Assembly: GCA_001797335.1 (NCBI GenBank)
Contig: MGPE01000005.1
Span: forward strand, 89,013 to 153,012
Length of the DNA stretch: 64,000 nt
Direction: 5' to 3'
From: Deltaproteobacteria bacterium GWA2_38_16
GTDB taxonomy: Bacteria; Bdellovibrionota; JACOXK01; 2-02-FULL-40-11
The position numbers and the translations under genes are program-made. A model generated the notes under the pieces. The model saw only the letters and a list, made by a program, of their open reading frames with translations, had not been told where the DNA came from and did not search any database. Positions 50,865 to 59,978 of the stretch are shown here, piece by piece (the stretch's first letter is position 1; every line of letters begins with the position of its first letter).

Positions 50865-52048
50865 GAAACCCAGTAGCTGGGGCCGGAAAAACTTCTCTTT
50901 TTAAATCTTTTTCTTCTTTTATGGTGTTTTGGAATGTCTATGGCAGGTCTCTCCATGGAGGCACCTTCGATGTTATAAAGCTTAGATATTTTTTTCCATA
51001 CATCATAATCGTTCGGGATGAGAAGACTTAAGGCTTCTCCTTCAGCACCTGCTCTGGCCGTTCTTCCAATACGATGAACATAATCTTCCGGGACGCTCGG
51101 TAAATCATAATTGATGACATGTTCAATGTGATCAATATCTAATCCTCTAGCAGCAATGTCTGTAGCTACCAAAATTCTATTTTTACTGGATCGAAATTGG
51201 GCCATAGCATGGTTTCGTTGTGATTGACTTAGCCCTCCATGAATTTTATCTACAGGGTATCTATTGGCTTTTAATAATTGTGACAATCTATCGGTTCTAC
51301 GTTTGGTTCTTGTAAAAATAAGAATAGAGCCATTTCTTTCGTGTATTTCCTTTAACAGTACTTTATTTTTATCTCTCTCAGTGGTTTGAATGGCGGCTTG
51401 CTTTACTTGCTCCACAGGCTGCGAGGTTTCCCCTACGGATACATGTACGGGATCATTTAAATATTTTTTTATTAAATTTTCTATGTGGGTAGGAAAGGTG
51501 GCTGAAAAAAGCAGGGTTTGTCTGGATCGTGGAAGAAAACGAAATATTTCTTTAAGCTGTGGTTCAAATCCCATATCAAGCATTCTATCTGCTTCATCTA
51601 AAACCACTATTTTAGTACTGATGACTGAAACTGTTCTCCTATTTAAATGGTCTATAAATCTTCCGGGTGTGGCGACAAAGATTTGGGGTTTTCTGGAGAG
51701 CAATTTAATTTGAGCATACATAGAGGCTCCTCCAATGAGAAGGGCACCCCCTACATTAGGAAAAGGGGCGATCATTTGTCTTAAAACATCTTCAATTTGA
51801 AACGCTAGCTCTCGAGTGGGAGCTAAAATAAGAGCAGATTGTCCAGGGTTTTTAAGAAGATGGCAGATTAAAGGGATGCAAAATGCCGCTGTTTTCCCGG
51901 TTCCCGTTTGGGCACATCCCACTAGATCTCTCCCTGAAAGAGCCACAGGGATGGCTTTTGTTTGAATAGGTGTGGGCGTATGAAAGCTCATAGCTGTTAG
52001 AGCGCTTTGAAGCTTTAAAGGTAAATTCATTTCTGTGAATGTATTCAT
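50861..52048 (-). CDS. DEAD-box RNA helicase (RhlE-like)
   Basis: 395 residues from ATG 52048 (MNTFTEMNLPLKLQSAL). ATP-dependent RNA remodelling. Q motif TPTPIQTKAIP, motif I AQTGTGKTAAF, Ia PTRELAFQ, II VLDEADRMLDMG, III FSATFP and VI HRIGRTARAGAEG. The basic C-terminal tail (HHKRRKRFKKRSF) binds RNA. A longer frame from 52093 begins inside a dispersed repeat (NPPIKFGKFG) and was rejected. RhlE-type helicases act in ribosome assembly and cold growth. Confidence 0.92.
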   Translation of the reverse strand: MNTFTEMNLPLKLQSALTAMSFHTPTPIQTKAIPVALSGRDLVGCAQTGTGKTAAFCIPLICHLLKNPGQSALILAPTRELAFQIEDVLRQMIAPFPNVGGALLIGGASMYAQIKLLSRKPQIFVATPGRFIDHLNRRTVSVISTKIVVLDEADRMLDMGFEPQLKEIFRFLPRSRQTLLFSATFPTHIENLIKKYLNDPVHVSVGETSQPVEQVKQAAIQTTERDKNKVLLKEIHERNGSILIFTRTKRRTDRLSQLLKANRYPVDKIHGGLSQSQRNHAMAQFRSSKNRILVATDIAARGLDIDHIEHVINYDLPSVPEDYVHRIGRTARAGAEGEALSLLIPNDYDVWKKISKLYNIEGASMERPAIDIPKHHKRRKRFKKRSFSGPSYWVS

Positions 52049-52055
52049 TATGTGT

Positions 52056-52091
52056 GTCATTCCGAACTTGCCGAACTTGATCGGAGGATTC
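52056..52091. repeat. Dispersed GTCAT repeat before the DEAD-box gene
   Basis: Starts GTCATTCCGAACTTG and continues CGAACTTGATCGGAGG to GATTC. Its translation gives the spurious N-terminal extension of the helicase frame. Confidence 0.6.
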
Positions 52092-52129
52092 AAACATGTA
52101 CCACAGTTATTTACGTAAGTAAAATTTTA

Positions 52130-52948
52130 CTAAAAATTAATATGTTGTATGAATTGTTGAAATTGGACTTGCCACATTCCAAAAATAAAACCTTGTAAAC
52201 TTAAAGAATCTGCATCCGCTCCCCCAAATGCATCTAAATACTCTTTGGCTGATACCGGAATATCATCGATAAAATATTCTTCTGTTCCAAGAATCATGGG
52301 AGGCTTTATAAATTTTGAAACTTTTAGGGTTTGCTGTTCACCAAAGAGCGCTTCTTCCAATAAGGTATAGGTAAACTCCCGGTAGGTATCGGTAGAGATC
52401 TCGCTATATTTCAAAAAATATGAAGAATTATTGTTAGAAAAAAAATCTGCTTGAATCGTATTTAACGAATTCCTATGAATAACAATCGAAAATTGGTTCA
52501 TGCGCGATACTAAAAAATCAATGCGTGTTAAGAATTCGTTTTTTTGAGGGAAAAAGGGGAGTTGTCCCATGCGTAATTCCTCTAAGGGTAATTTTATTAA
52601 ATCATGTCCTTCGGTTAACGTGGAAAGTTTAATTTCATTGTTCCCCGGAAATGTGAAGGTGAGGGTGATGGTTCTTAAAGTACGCTCCGTATTTAATGTT
52701 TGATCAATTTTTAACTCTAGTTGTAGTCTTCCACCGGAGCCATAAAAAAAAGTATTTCCGGATTCTATAGTGACGGTCTTTGCTTTTTTAAAGAGATTGG
52801 GCATTTCATCTTGAAAGCCTTTCCATCCAAAATAAGATGTTTTTTCTAAAGGGAAAAGAAAATCCGAAAACTCTATGTCTGCAAAAAGGGGAGTGACATA
52901 AAGCATAAAACTGAAGAGCAATAGTATTTTTTTATTTCCTATTGTCAT
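52130..52948 (-). CDS. Secreted protein, unknown function (third of a trio)
   Basis: 272 residues from ATG 52948 (ATGs at 52966 and 52981 also open the frame). Signal peptide LLLFSFMLYVTPLFA. A beta-rich body with FYGSGGRLQLELKI and LTEGHDLIKLPLEELR. The GHDL segment and the C-terminal QGFIFGMWQVQFQQFI resemble the neighbour at 52932-54020 (TKGHDLTF, NGINDFFYVQFIKS), so the two look like diverged paralogues. Function unknown. It overlaps that gene by 17 bp. Confidence 0.7.
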   Translation of the reverse strand: MTIGNKKILLLFSFMLYVTPLFADIEFSDFLFPLEKTSYFGWKGFQDEMPNLFKKAKTVTIESGNTFFYGSGGRLQLELKIDQTLNTERTLRTITLTFTFPGNNEIKLSTLTEGHDLIKLPLEELRMGQLPFFPQKNEFLTRIDFLVSRMNQFSIVIHRNSLNTIQADFFSNNNSSYFLKYSEISTDTYREFTYTLLEEALFGEQQTLKVSKFIKPPMILGTEEYFIDDIPVSAKEYLDAFGGADADSLSLQGFIFGMWQVQFQQFIQHINF

Positions 52949-54020
52949 TGACTTGAAGGGATCCATCTTGAATGGCGGCAATAAATTCTAAAAGCTTTGT
53001 TTTAATTTGTACCAGTAAGCTGGGGTTGGCTTGGGCGTCGTCGGCCCGTTGCCGCAGGATTTTTAATTCGTCTAAAAATCGACTACTGGCGGCTTCATTT
53101 ACTCGACGTTCTGCCTGGGGCCAGACATGAGCAATGGTGCCCTCCAAAAAAAAGAGCACTGAAGATTTAATGAATTGCACATAAAAAAAGTCGTTAATGC
53201 CATTTAAAAATTGATTAGGACGTAAATCGCCCCTTAATCCTGGGTCTCCATGAAACTCCGAGTAATATTTAAAATTAGGGAAGATGTGATTTTCTTTTTT
53301 CTTACCGATAAGCCACATTTTTCCCATAGGCCCTCCGCTAGACCTTGAAGTAACACCCAAGGCTCCCATTCGATATGCGGTTTGTTTTATGATATATTCC
53401 ACTTTTCTTTTTGATTCCGGCGGCGCCCCGTCTTGTTGAGTAGTGTCGTTAAGCGTGAGCACATGAGTGGCTCCAATATAAATATGTTGAGATACGCTTT
53501 TTTCTGTAAGTGTGTTTTTACGATGAACCATGGTTTTAAACTGCGGGCTGTCTTGGGAGCTTATGTTTACTTCTTTGCTTTCTTCTGCATCTAGCAAAGA
53601 ACAATGGGAGCCTTGAGAATAGTTAGGGTCAAAAAAAATTAATTTTTGAGGATCTGTGAAAGTAAGATCGTGCCCTTTGGTCATCGTTTCTTCTTCTAAG
53701 AGAGCCACTCCTTCGGGATTTGTAATACGAACTTTTTCAATTTTTTTTGTTTTTTCTGGATTCATCTCGTGAAAGAACCGAAGCGTCATTTGAATTTGTT
53801 GATCTGAGTCCACAAACCAGATTTCTCCGGGGGAAACTTCTTTTAGAATAAATGTTTTTCGTAAGTCTTGAAATTTTAAGTTTAAAATTGCGCGATATTC
53901 ATTGCACATCTTATCAAAAGTGATGAGGTCTGAAGGCAGGGCGATTTCAGAAGCTAAACCCGGCGCAATAAAAATAAAAAAGAAGAAAAATTTTAAAAAA
54001 TTAGCCACCAAAAAGTCCAA
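52932..54020 (-). CDS. Secreted protein, unknown function (second of a trio)
   Basis: 362 residues. Signal peptide FLKFFFFFIFIAPGLA. The mature body has strands IWFVDSDQQIQMTLRFF, VRITNPEGVALL, TMTKGHDLTF and a two-Cys pattern (KMCNEY and SHCSLL). The C-terminus is a helical, Arg/Ala-rich segment. It shares the GHDL motif with its downstream neighbour. It overlaps the upstream gene by 20 bp, so the trio is one operon. No family recognised. Confidence 0.72.
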   Translation of the reverse strand: MDFLVANFLKFFFFFIFIAPGLASEIALPSDLITFDKMCNEYRAILNLKFQDLRKTFILKEVSPGEIWFVDSDQQIQMTLRFFHEMNPEKTKKIEKVRITNPEGVALLEEETMTKGHDLTFTDPQKLIFFDPNYSQGSHCSLLDAEESKEVNISSQDSPQFKTMVHRKNTLTEKSVSQHIYIGATHVLTLNDTTQQDGAPPESKRKVEYIIKQTAYRMGALGVTSRSSGGPMGKMWLIGKKKENHIFPNFKYYSEFHGDPGLRGDLRPNQFLNGINDFFYVQFIKSSVLFFLEGTIAHVWPQAERRVNEAASSRFLDELKILRQRADDAQANPSLLVQIKTKLLEFIAAIQDGSLQVNDNRK

Positions 54021-55632
54021 AAAACCATTTTTTAGTAATCCAGTGGATATTTTTAGTACTAAAATAAATGGGATCAGAGGAGTCTTTGTAATGAGTGAAT
54101 GTAAACCTCATGCCTATCGTATCTTCACGTTTTCGATCCTCATTAGAAGGACCTTTGTCATCTATTTGAATGGAAAGTGTATAATCTTGAGCTGGATTGG
54201 AATGTTGAAGCAGCGGCAATTGATAATATCCTTTCGTGTTGAACACTTCACCCAGTTTCCAATACGTCAGTGGCATCGACATATTAGAGATGGGGCCTTC
54301 TAATTCAAACTTCATTCGATAATTCATAAAAGCTTGATCCATTTGATTAAAGTGAAATCCACAAATAGGTTCTCGATTTTGTGGATTGATGAGATCGGCA
54401 TAGCAGACGAGCTCAATGGAAGATAAAACATCTTTAAATTTAAGAGTGCCATTTGGGAATGAAGCCAATTCTTCTGGCGTAAAAGTACGATTCATCGTGA
54501 GTAACGGAACCCCTCCAAATACAGGTTGTTCTGTATGTTGGTTTTGTCTGGAGGCTTGAATGAGCATAAGTGTTTGAGTGTGTGCTGTGTCATCGCCTAC
54601 GCCAATCAGTTTTCCTGTGCTGACATCGCGATCAATCGTGTAGCTTCCTAAAACAAAGAGTTCATTGGTTCTAAGTCGCAATGTTTCACCCTCGTAGGGT
54701 GAAAATTTTAGTACGGGGGCATTATTGGTTGTTTCATTTTCAGGCATAGAAGTAGGAATGGCGTAGAAAAATTGTAAGCCGGATAGCTCTATCAGGGTGT
54801 CATCATCAGAAAAAATGCGAGGAGTGGCTGATAATTTAATTCCCAGCTGTTCATCGGTGGTGCCCGTAACCCCCGCATAATGGTACGTTTGAGTGCGTCC
54901 TTTATTGCAGGTTTCTCCTACAAAACAAGACCATTCGATGGTCGAAATTTCTTTTGCATGTTTTTTATCAATGGCGGCATGGATGCCTAAATTTAGAATG
55001 GAAGCCAGTGGGTTTCCAATACCGCTTGCAGTACTAAAAATTCCTTTGTCCAGTGTGGTTGTGAGATCATTTCTATTGTCTTTATCTTCTTTGGGATCGC
55101 TGCTTTTATGGCCAAAAAATGAAGCAATGTCGAGTCCAAATTCTTTATTATATCCGCGTTCAAAAGAATATAAAAAAGCTTTGATGTTAATAAGCGTTCG
55201 TTGAGGTGCGGGGTAGAGTCGATCATGGTCTTTTAAAAAATTACAGAGCGCTTCATTGGCAGGATGATTACCCTCAAACCACCATACAATCCTGTTGTAG
55301 CCATCGCCTTGAATAGGTCTATTGTTATCCAATTCAATGCTAGAGCCATTGGCTGGGTTTTCTCGAATAAAAAGCTGAGCAATACGAAGTAATTCTGAAA
55401 AAGCAACGGATCCGCCTTCAGCTCTGGCTTGATAGGTACACATGCCTCTTAAAAAATCGCTGGCTTTATTGTCAGGGGAAGCATTGGAGATGTAATCTTG
55501 AGGTTCTTTACAGTCGCATTGTCCAGGTTGAAGAGGGGTGTCTGGGGAATCTCCTTCCGAGAGGCCTATTTTTAGAGTGATCAAGACCAAGAAGGTAATC
55601 ACAATCAACATCAATGAAATATATTTTTTCAT
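54001..55632 (-). CDS. Secreted protein, unknown function (first of a trio)
   Basis: 543 residues. Membrane/signal segment LMLIVITFLVLITLKIG, then a Cys-rich start (QCDCKEPQ, GMCTYQ), a helical N-domain and a beta-rich C-domain (IELSGLQFFYAIP, LRLRTNELFVLGSYTI, CGFHFNQMDQ). It is anchored in or released from the envelope. No known family. It heads the three-gene operon on the minus strand that interrupts the glyA-nrdR order. Confidence 0.72.
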   Translation of the reverse strand: MKKYISLMLIVITFLVLITLKIGLSEGDSPDTPLQPGQCDCKEPQDYISNASPDNKASDFLRGMCTYQARAEGGSVAFSELLRIAQLFIRENPANGSSIELDNNRPIQGDGYNRIVWWFEGNHPANEALCNFLKDHDRLYPAPQRTLINIKAFLYSFERGYNKEFGLDIASFFGHKSSDPKEDKDNRNDLTTTLDKGIFSTASGIGNPLASILNLGIHAAIDKKHAKEISTIEWSCFVGETCNKGRTQTYHYAGVTGTTDEQLGIKLSATPRIFSDDDTLIELSGLQFFYAIPTSMPENETTNNAPVLKFSPYEGETLRLRTNELFVLGSYTIDRDVSTGKLIGVGDDTAHTQTLMLIQASRQNQHTEQPVFGGVPLLTMNRTFTPEELASFPNGTLKFKDVLSSIELVCYADLINPQNREPICGFHFNQMDQAFMNYRMKFELEGPISNMSMPLTYWKLGEVFNTKGYYQLPLLQHSNPAQDYTLSIQIDDKGPSNEDRKREDTIGMRFTFTHYKDSSDPIYFSTKNIHWITKKWFFGLFGG

Positions 55633-55751
55633 GAAAAAAATTCCTTTTGGAGGGAGGAGAATAGCTTTCTATCATGACTGTTTTATAACGTCAAATGGTT
55701 ATGAAATGGGGTGGCTTTACATTTACGTAAAGTTTGTGTATGTTGCTTCCA

Positions 55752-56237
55752 ATGAAATGCCCATTTTGTAACCATTTAGAAAATCGAGTGATTGATTCGA
55801 GACTTTCTAAAGACGGAGATATTACGCGTCGACGACGTGAATGTGTACAATGCGATAAGCGCTATACGACGTATGAACGCATTGAAGAAATACTTCCAAT
55901 GGTAGTGAAAAAAGATGGACGACGTGAACAATTTGATCGATTAAAAATTAAAGCAGGTGTTCAAAGAGCCTGTGAAAAGCGTCCCGTGAGTGTTGAAAAA
56001 CTAGATCAATTGATTTCAGAAATTGAGCGTTATTATTTTGATCGAGGCGATCGAGAAATTCAAAGTCAAGACATTGGGGCGACCGTCATGGTAAAACTCA
56101 AAGAACTTGATGAAGTGGCCTATGTCCGATTTGCTTCTGTATATAGAGAATTTAAAGATATTGGCGAATTTATGAAAGAACTAAAAAGTTTAAAAGATTC
56201 TGGGCCAAAACAGCCTGAAGCAGTGGCTCGACTTTAA
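55752..56237 (+). CDS. nrdR: Transcriptional repressor NrdR
   Basis: 161 residues from ATG 55752 (MKCPFC). Zinc ribbon CPFC...CVQC (3-37) and ATP-cone (about 49-139, [15 protein letters not shown]). It represses ribonucleotide reductase genes according to ATP/dATP level. Earlier ATGs at 55734 and 55740 add non-conserved residues. It begins the rib operon. Confidence 0.95.
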   Translation: MKCPFCNHLENRVIDSRLSKDGDITRRRRECVQCDKRYTTYERIEEILPMVVKKDGRREQFDRLKIKAGVQRACEKRPVSVEKLDQLISEIERYYFDRGDREIQSQDIGATVMVKLKELDEVAYVRFASVYREFKDIGEFMKELKSLKDSGPKQPEAVARL

Positions 56238-56270
56238 CCCTTATTTTCCCCCTAGAAAGAGGTAGTGCGA

Positions 56271-57359
56271 ATGTTACCAGAACATGTGACGTATATGAAT
56301 ATGGCATTAGACCTTGCCCGTAAAGGCGAGGGACTAACCACTCCAAATCCTATGGTAGGAGCACTTCTTGTGAGAGATGCTCAAGTGGTGGGACAAGGAT
56401 TTCATCAAAAATCAGGAGAAGATCATGCCGAGATTATTGCATTAAAAGAGGCAGGAGAAAAATCCAGAGGAGCAACTCTTTATATTACCTTAGAACCGTG
56501 TTGCCATGTCGGGAAAACAGGTCCTTGTACAGAAGCCATTTGGAAAGCGGGTGTCCGAAAAGTGGTGGTGGGAATGTTAGATCCCAATGAATTGGTAAAT
56601 GGGAAGGGCATTCGGGAATTAAGAAGATTAGGGGTGGAAGTTGAAACGGGAGTTTTAGAAAAAGAATGTCAGGATTTAAATGAATTTTTTACATTTTGGA
56701 TTAAGCATCAAACTCCTTTTGTGATGTTAAAAGTGGCTTCTACTTTAGATGGAAAAATTGCAACCTTTAAAGGGGAATCTCAGTGGATTACCTCAGAAGA
56801 ATCTAGAAATGTTGTCCAATCTTTAAGAAATAAAGTGGATGCCATTATTGTAGGGATAGGAACGGTGATGACCGATAATCCACAGCTTTTAATTGAAAAT
56901 AAGAATCGACCCAATCCATTAAGAATTATTGTGGATTCAAAACTAAAAATTTCTCCTCGTGCCAAAGTACTCAAAGTGGATGAAAGAACTCCTACCATGG
57001 TAGTGACCACTCGAAAATCAACTCAAAAGAAAATGAAAGCATTGGAACGAAAAGGAGTACGAGTAGTAGTAGTCCCAGATAAAAGAGGACGTGTGTCCAT
57101 TGTTTCTCTTTTAAAATTGTTAGGAAAAGAAGGTGTGCTATCCGTGCTCGTCGAAGGAGGAGCAGAGCTGAATGCCTCTTTCTTAAGAGAGAAATTAGCG
57201 CATAAAATGTATAATTTTATTGCTCCTCGAATTTTAGGAGATGATGCGTTGGGAGCATTTGCGGATATGGGGCTTGGAGATTTGGATCAAGCTATTAAAA
57301 TTAAAAACACCAGAGTACAATCCATTGGAAAGGACTTTCTCATTCAAGGCTATTTTTAA
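56271..57359 (+). CDS. ribD: Bifunctional riboflavin deaminase/reductase
   Basis: 362 residues. The N-terminal deaminase has the zinc site HAE (DHAEIIALKEAG) and PCCHVGKTGPC. The C-terminal reductase (about 148-360) has VASTLDGKIATFKGESQWIT and GGAELNASFL. It performs the second and third steps of riboflavin synthesis. AGAGG (56258-56262) is 8 nt upstream of ATG 56271, which is preferred over GTG 56265. No FMN riboswitch fits in the 33-bp gap after nrdR. Confidence 0.95.
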   Translation: MLPEHVTYMNMALDLARKGEGLTTPNPMVGALLVRDAQVVGQGFHQKSGEDHAEIIALKEAGEKSRGATLYITLEPCCHVGKTGPCTEAIWKAGVRKVVVGMLDPNELVNGKGIRELRRLGVEVETGVLEKECQDLNEFFTFWIKHQTPFVMLKVASTLDGKIATFKGESQWITSEESRNVVQSLRNKVDAIIVGIGTVMTDNPQLLIENKNRPNPLRIIVDSKLKISPRAKVLKVDERTPTMVVTTRKSTQKKMKALERKGVRVVVVPDKRGRVSIVSLLKLLGKEGVLSVLVEGGAELNASFLREKLAHKMYNFIAPRILGDDALGAFADMGLGDLDQAIKIKNTRVQSIGKDFLIQGYF

Positions 57360-57956
57360 ATGTTTACAGGAATTGTAGAAGCAATCGGCCGAGTGGTGGA
57401 CATTCGGCCCCGGCTCAAAGAAAAGGGGCTTCGCATGATGGTTGAAGCCCCTTTTTATTTTAAAGAGGATGTAGGGAGCGGGCAAAGTATCGCTGTCAAT
57501 GGGACGTGTTTAACGGTTACGGAGTGGAAAGATCATTGTTTTTTGACAGATATTTCTCCAGAGACCTTAGATAAAACCTATTTTGATCAATTGTCCAAAG
57601 GCGCAGGTGTGAATCTGGAGCGAGCAATGAAATTTTCGGATCGGGTAAATGGGCATTGGGTAACAGGACATGTAGATGGCATTGGGAAAATTTTAAAGAT
57701 TGAATCTCAAGGGGAATTTTCAAAATTTATATTTGAATTTAAGAAAGAATGGATGAAATATATTGTAAAAAAAGGATCTATTGCGATTGATGGAATTAGC
57801 CTAACGGTAAATGAATGTATGGAAAATCAGGTAGAAGTAATGATTATCCCAGAGACATTGCAAAAAACAACCTTAGGACAAAAAAAAGTAGGAGAGAGTG
57901 TTCAGGTAGAGCTGGATATTATAGGAAAATATGTTGAGAAATATATCCGTCCTTAA
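57360..57956 (+). CDS. ribE: Riboflavin synthase alpha subunit
   Basis: 198 residues. Dismutates two lumazine molecules into riboflavin. It starts [12 protein letters not shown] and has two lumazine-binding halves: [14 protein letters not shown] / [18 protein letters not shown] and [14 protein letters not shown] / [24 protein letters not shown]. It starts directly after ribD and overlaps ribBA by 26 bp. Confidence 0.95.
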   Translation: MFTGIVEAIGRVVDIRPRLKEKGLRMMVEAPFYFKEDVGSGQSIAVNGTCLTVTEWKDHCFLTDISPETLDKTYFDQLSKGAGVNLERAMKFSDRVNGHWVTGHVDGIGKILKIESQGEFSKFIFEFKKEWMKYIVKKGSIAIDGISLTVNECMENQVEVMIIPETLQKTTLGQKKVGESVQVELDIIGKYVEKYIRP

Positions 57957-59148
57957 AGATGCCCTTCAGGATTTAAGCGAGGGGAAACTTATTATTTTAG
58001 TGGATGATGAAGATCGTGAGAACGAAGGCGATTTGGTGTGTGCTGCTCAAGAGGTGACCCCAGACATTATTAATTTTATGACTAAATTTGGGCGGGGGTT
58101 GATTTGCCTAGCACTGGAAGAATCTTGGGTTCAAAAACTCGATCTTCCCATGATGGTTTCCCAGAACACCTCTCGTTTTGGAACTGCCTTTACGGTATCT
58201 ATTGAGGCAAGAGAGGGAGTGACAACCGGTATTTCTGCTCACGATCGTGCAACAACGATTCAAACGGCAGTATCTGATCGTGTTCGCCCTCAAGATTTGG
58301 TAACTCCGGGTCATGTATTTCCCTTAAAAGCAAAAAAGGGAGGAGTCTTGGTTCGTGCCGGACAGACAGAAGGTTCAGTTGATTTGATGAAAATGATTGG
58401 ATTAAAAGGGGCGGCGGTGATTTGTGAAATTTTAAATGAAGATGGAACAATGGCCAGAATGGCAGACCTTAAAACATTTTCTGAAAAGCACGGCCTTAAA
58501 ATTATTTCTATTGCAGATATTATTCAATACCGACTTCAACATGAGCGATTGGTGAGGCGTCTTGCCCAGGCTAAACTTCCCACACGTTTTGCCCATCCTG
58601 GCCAAGAAGAATTTAAAATTATTGTTTATGAAAACGATGTTGATCATAAAAACCACATTGCCCTGGTGAAAGGCGATGTGTCTCAAACAAAGTCAGTATT
58701 GGTGAGAGTCCATTCCGGGTGTATTACAAGCGATGTTTTTGGATCCTTGAGGTGTGATTGTAGCGATCAACTTCAAGCATCTTTAAAACGCATTTCTGAA
58801 GAAGGATGCGGAGTTTTATTGTACATGCAGCAAGAAGGACGAGGCATTGGGCTTGCCAATAAAATTAAGGCTTATGCCCTTCAAGATGAGGGGTATGATA
58901 CTGTTGAAGCCAATGAGATGTTGGGATTTAAAGCCGATTTAAGAGACTATGGGTTAGGAGCACAAATTCTTTTGGATCTAGGAATTAAAAAAATTAGACT
59001 GTTGACCAATAATCCTAAAAAAGTGGTGGGGCTAGAAGGATATGGATTAGAAATTATAGAACGGGTGCCAATTTTAGTTGGGATTCAAAAAGAAAATGCG
59101 GGATATATTGAAACAAAAAAAGAAAAAATGGGACATTTAATACCATGA
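57931..59148 (+). CDS. ribBA: Bifunctional DHBP synthase / GTP cyclohydrolase II
   Basis: 405 residues. The N-terminal DHBP synthase (1-200) has [13 protein letters not shown] and [12 protein letters not shown]. The C-terminal GTP cyclohydrolase II (about 205-405) has [20 protein letters not shown] (three zinc Cys) and [13 protein letters not shown]. It makes both precursors of riboflavin. ATGA overlap with ribH. Confidence 0.95.
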   Translation: MLRNISVLKDALQDLSEGKLIILVDDEDRENEGDLVCAAQEVTPDIINFMTKFGRGLICLALEESWVQKLDLPMMVSQNTSRFGTAFTVSIEAREGVTTGISAHDRATTIQTAVSDRVRPQDLVTPGHVFPLKAKKGGVLVRAGQTEGSVDLMKMIGLKGAAVICEILNEDGTMARMADLKTFSEKHGLKIISIADIIQYRLQHERLVRRLAQAKLPTRFAHPGQEEFKIIVYENDVDHKNHIALVKGDVSQTKSVLVRVHSGCITSDVFGSLRCDCSDQLQASLKRISEEGCGVLLYMQQEGRGIGLANKIKAYALQDEGYDTVEANEMLGFKADLRDYGLGAQILLDLGIKKIRLLTNNPKKVVGLEGYGLEIIERVPILVGIQKENAGYIETKKEKMGHLIP

Positions 59149-59573
59149 CACAACAACCACTACATTTTGGAATTATTGTAGCTCAATTTAATCACTTTAT
59201 TACGGATAAACTCTTAGAAGGAGCTTTAGAAACACTGGAGCATCGCGGAATTCAAAAAGATAATATAGAAGTAATAAGAGTGCCCGGTTCTTTTGAATTA
59301 TCTTTGGCTGCAAAAAAAATGGCTAAGTCTAAAAAGTTTAACGCGTTGGTGTGTTTAGGAGCTGTTATTCGGGGAGAAACCTCTCACTATGATCTGGTGA
59401 GTAGGGAAGCGGCTTCGGGTATTCACTCTGTTTCTTTAGAGTTTGAAATCCCTATTGGGTTTGGGGTGGTGACGGCAGAGAATATGGATCAAGCAATGGA
59501 CAGAGCCGGCGGGAAAATGGGAAATAAAGGGAGTGAGGCCGCCCAGGCTGCATTAGATATGCTAAGGATTTAA
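59145..59573 (+). CDS. ribH: 6,7-dimethyl-8-ribityllumazine synthase
   Basis: 142 residues. Forms the lumazine substrate of Rib[36 protein letters not shown] and [15 protein letters not shown] with the catalytic His; then [23 protein letters not shown]. Slightly short at the N-terminus but complete. Overlaps ribBA by 4 nt. Confidence 0.95.
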   Translation: MTQQPLHFGIIVAQFNHFITDKLLEGALETLEHRGIQKDNIEVIRVPGSFELSLAAKKMAKSKKFNALVCLGAVIRGETSHYDLVSREAASGIHSVSLEFEIPIGFGVVTAENMDQAMDRAGGKMGNKGSEAAQAALDMLRI

Positions 59574-59579
59574 TTTTTT

Positions 59580-59978
59580 ATGGGAGAACGTCGAAAATCA
59601 CGAGAAATGTTGCTTCAGCTTTTGTTTCAAGCAGAGCTTAATTCTGAAAAAGATCCTAAGACTTTGCTTTCTAGATTTTGGGAAAAAGATGAAAGAGCGG
59701 AGGCTCTTTTTATCAGTATTTGGGAGAAAAGAAATGAACTTGATCATGTGATTGAAGAAGTATCTGAAAATTGGAAAATGGATCGCATGTCTCACGTGGA
59801 TAGAAATATTTTAAGATATGCCTCGTATGAGCTTCTTTATTGCTCTGATGTTCCCGGGGAAGTGGTGATGAATGAAGCCATTGAAATTGCCAAGCGCTAT
59901 GGGACAGAAAATTCTAGCAGTTTTGTAAATGGTATTTTAGATAAAATTTGGAAGAGTAGAAGCTCGAATACTCTTTGA
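59580..59978 (+). CDS. nusB: Transcription antitermination factor NusB
   Basis: 132 residues. RKSREMLLQLLFQAEL at the start, then the all-helical NusB fold with DRNILRYASYELLYCSDVP and NEAIEIAKRYGTENSSSFVNGILDKI. Binds boxA RNA with S10 for rRNA antitermination. Its 3' end overlaps the convergent ilvE 3' end by 42 bp. Confidence 0.93.
   Translation: MGERRKSREMLLQLLFQAELNSEKDPKTLLSRFWEKDERAEALFISIWEKRNELDHVIEEVSENWKMDRMSHVDRNILRYASYELLYCSDVPGEVVMNEAIEIAKRYGTENSSSFVNGILDKIWKSRSSNTL

Noticed and set aside
52049..52093. Longer start for the DEAD-box helicase
   Set aside because: The extension (NPPIKFGKFG) is a translated dispersed repeat; ATG 52048 fits the family.
56238..56270. FMN riboswitch before ribD
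   Set aside because: Only 33 bp between nrdR and ribD, too short for the element.
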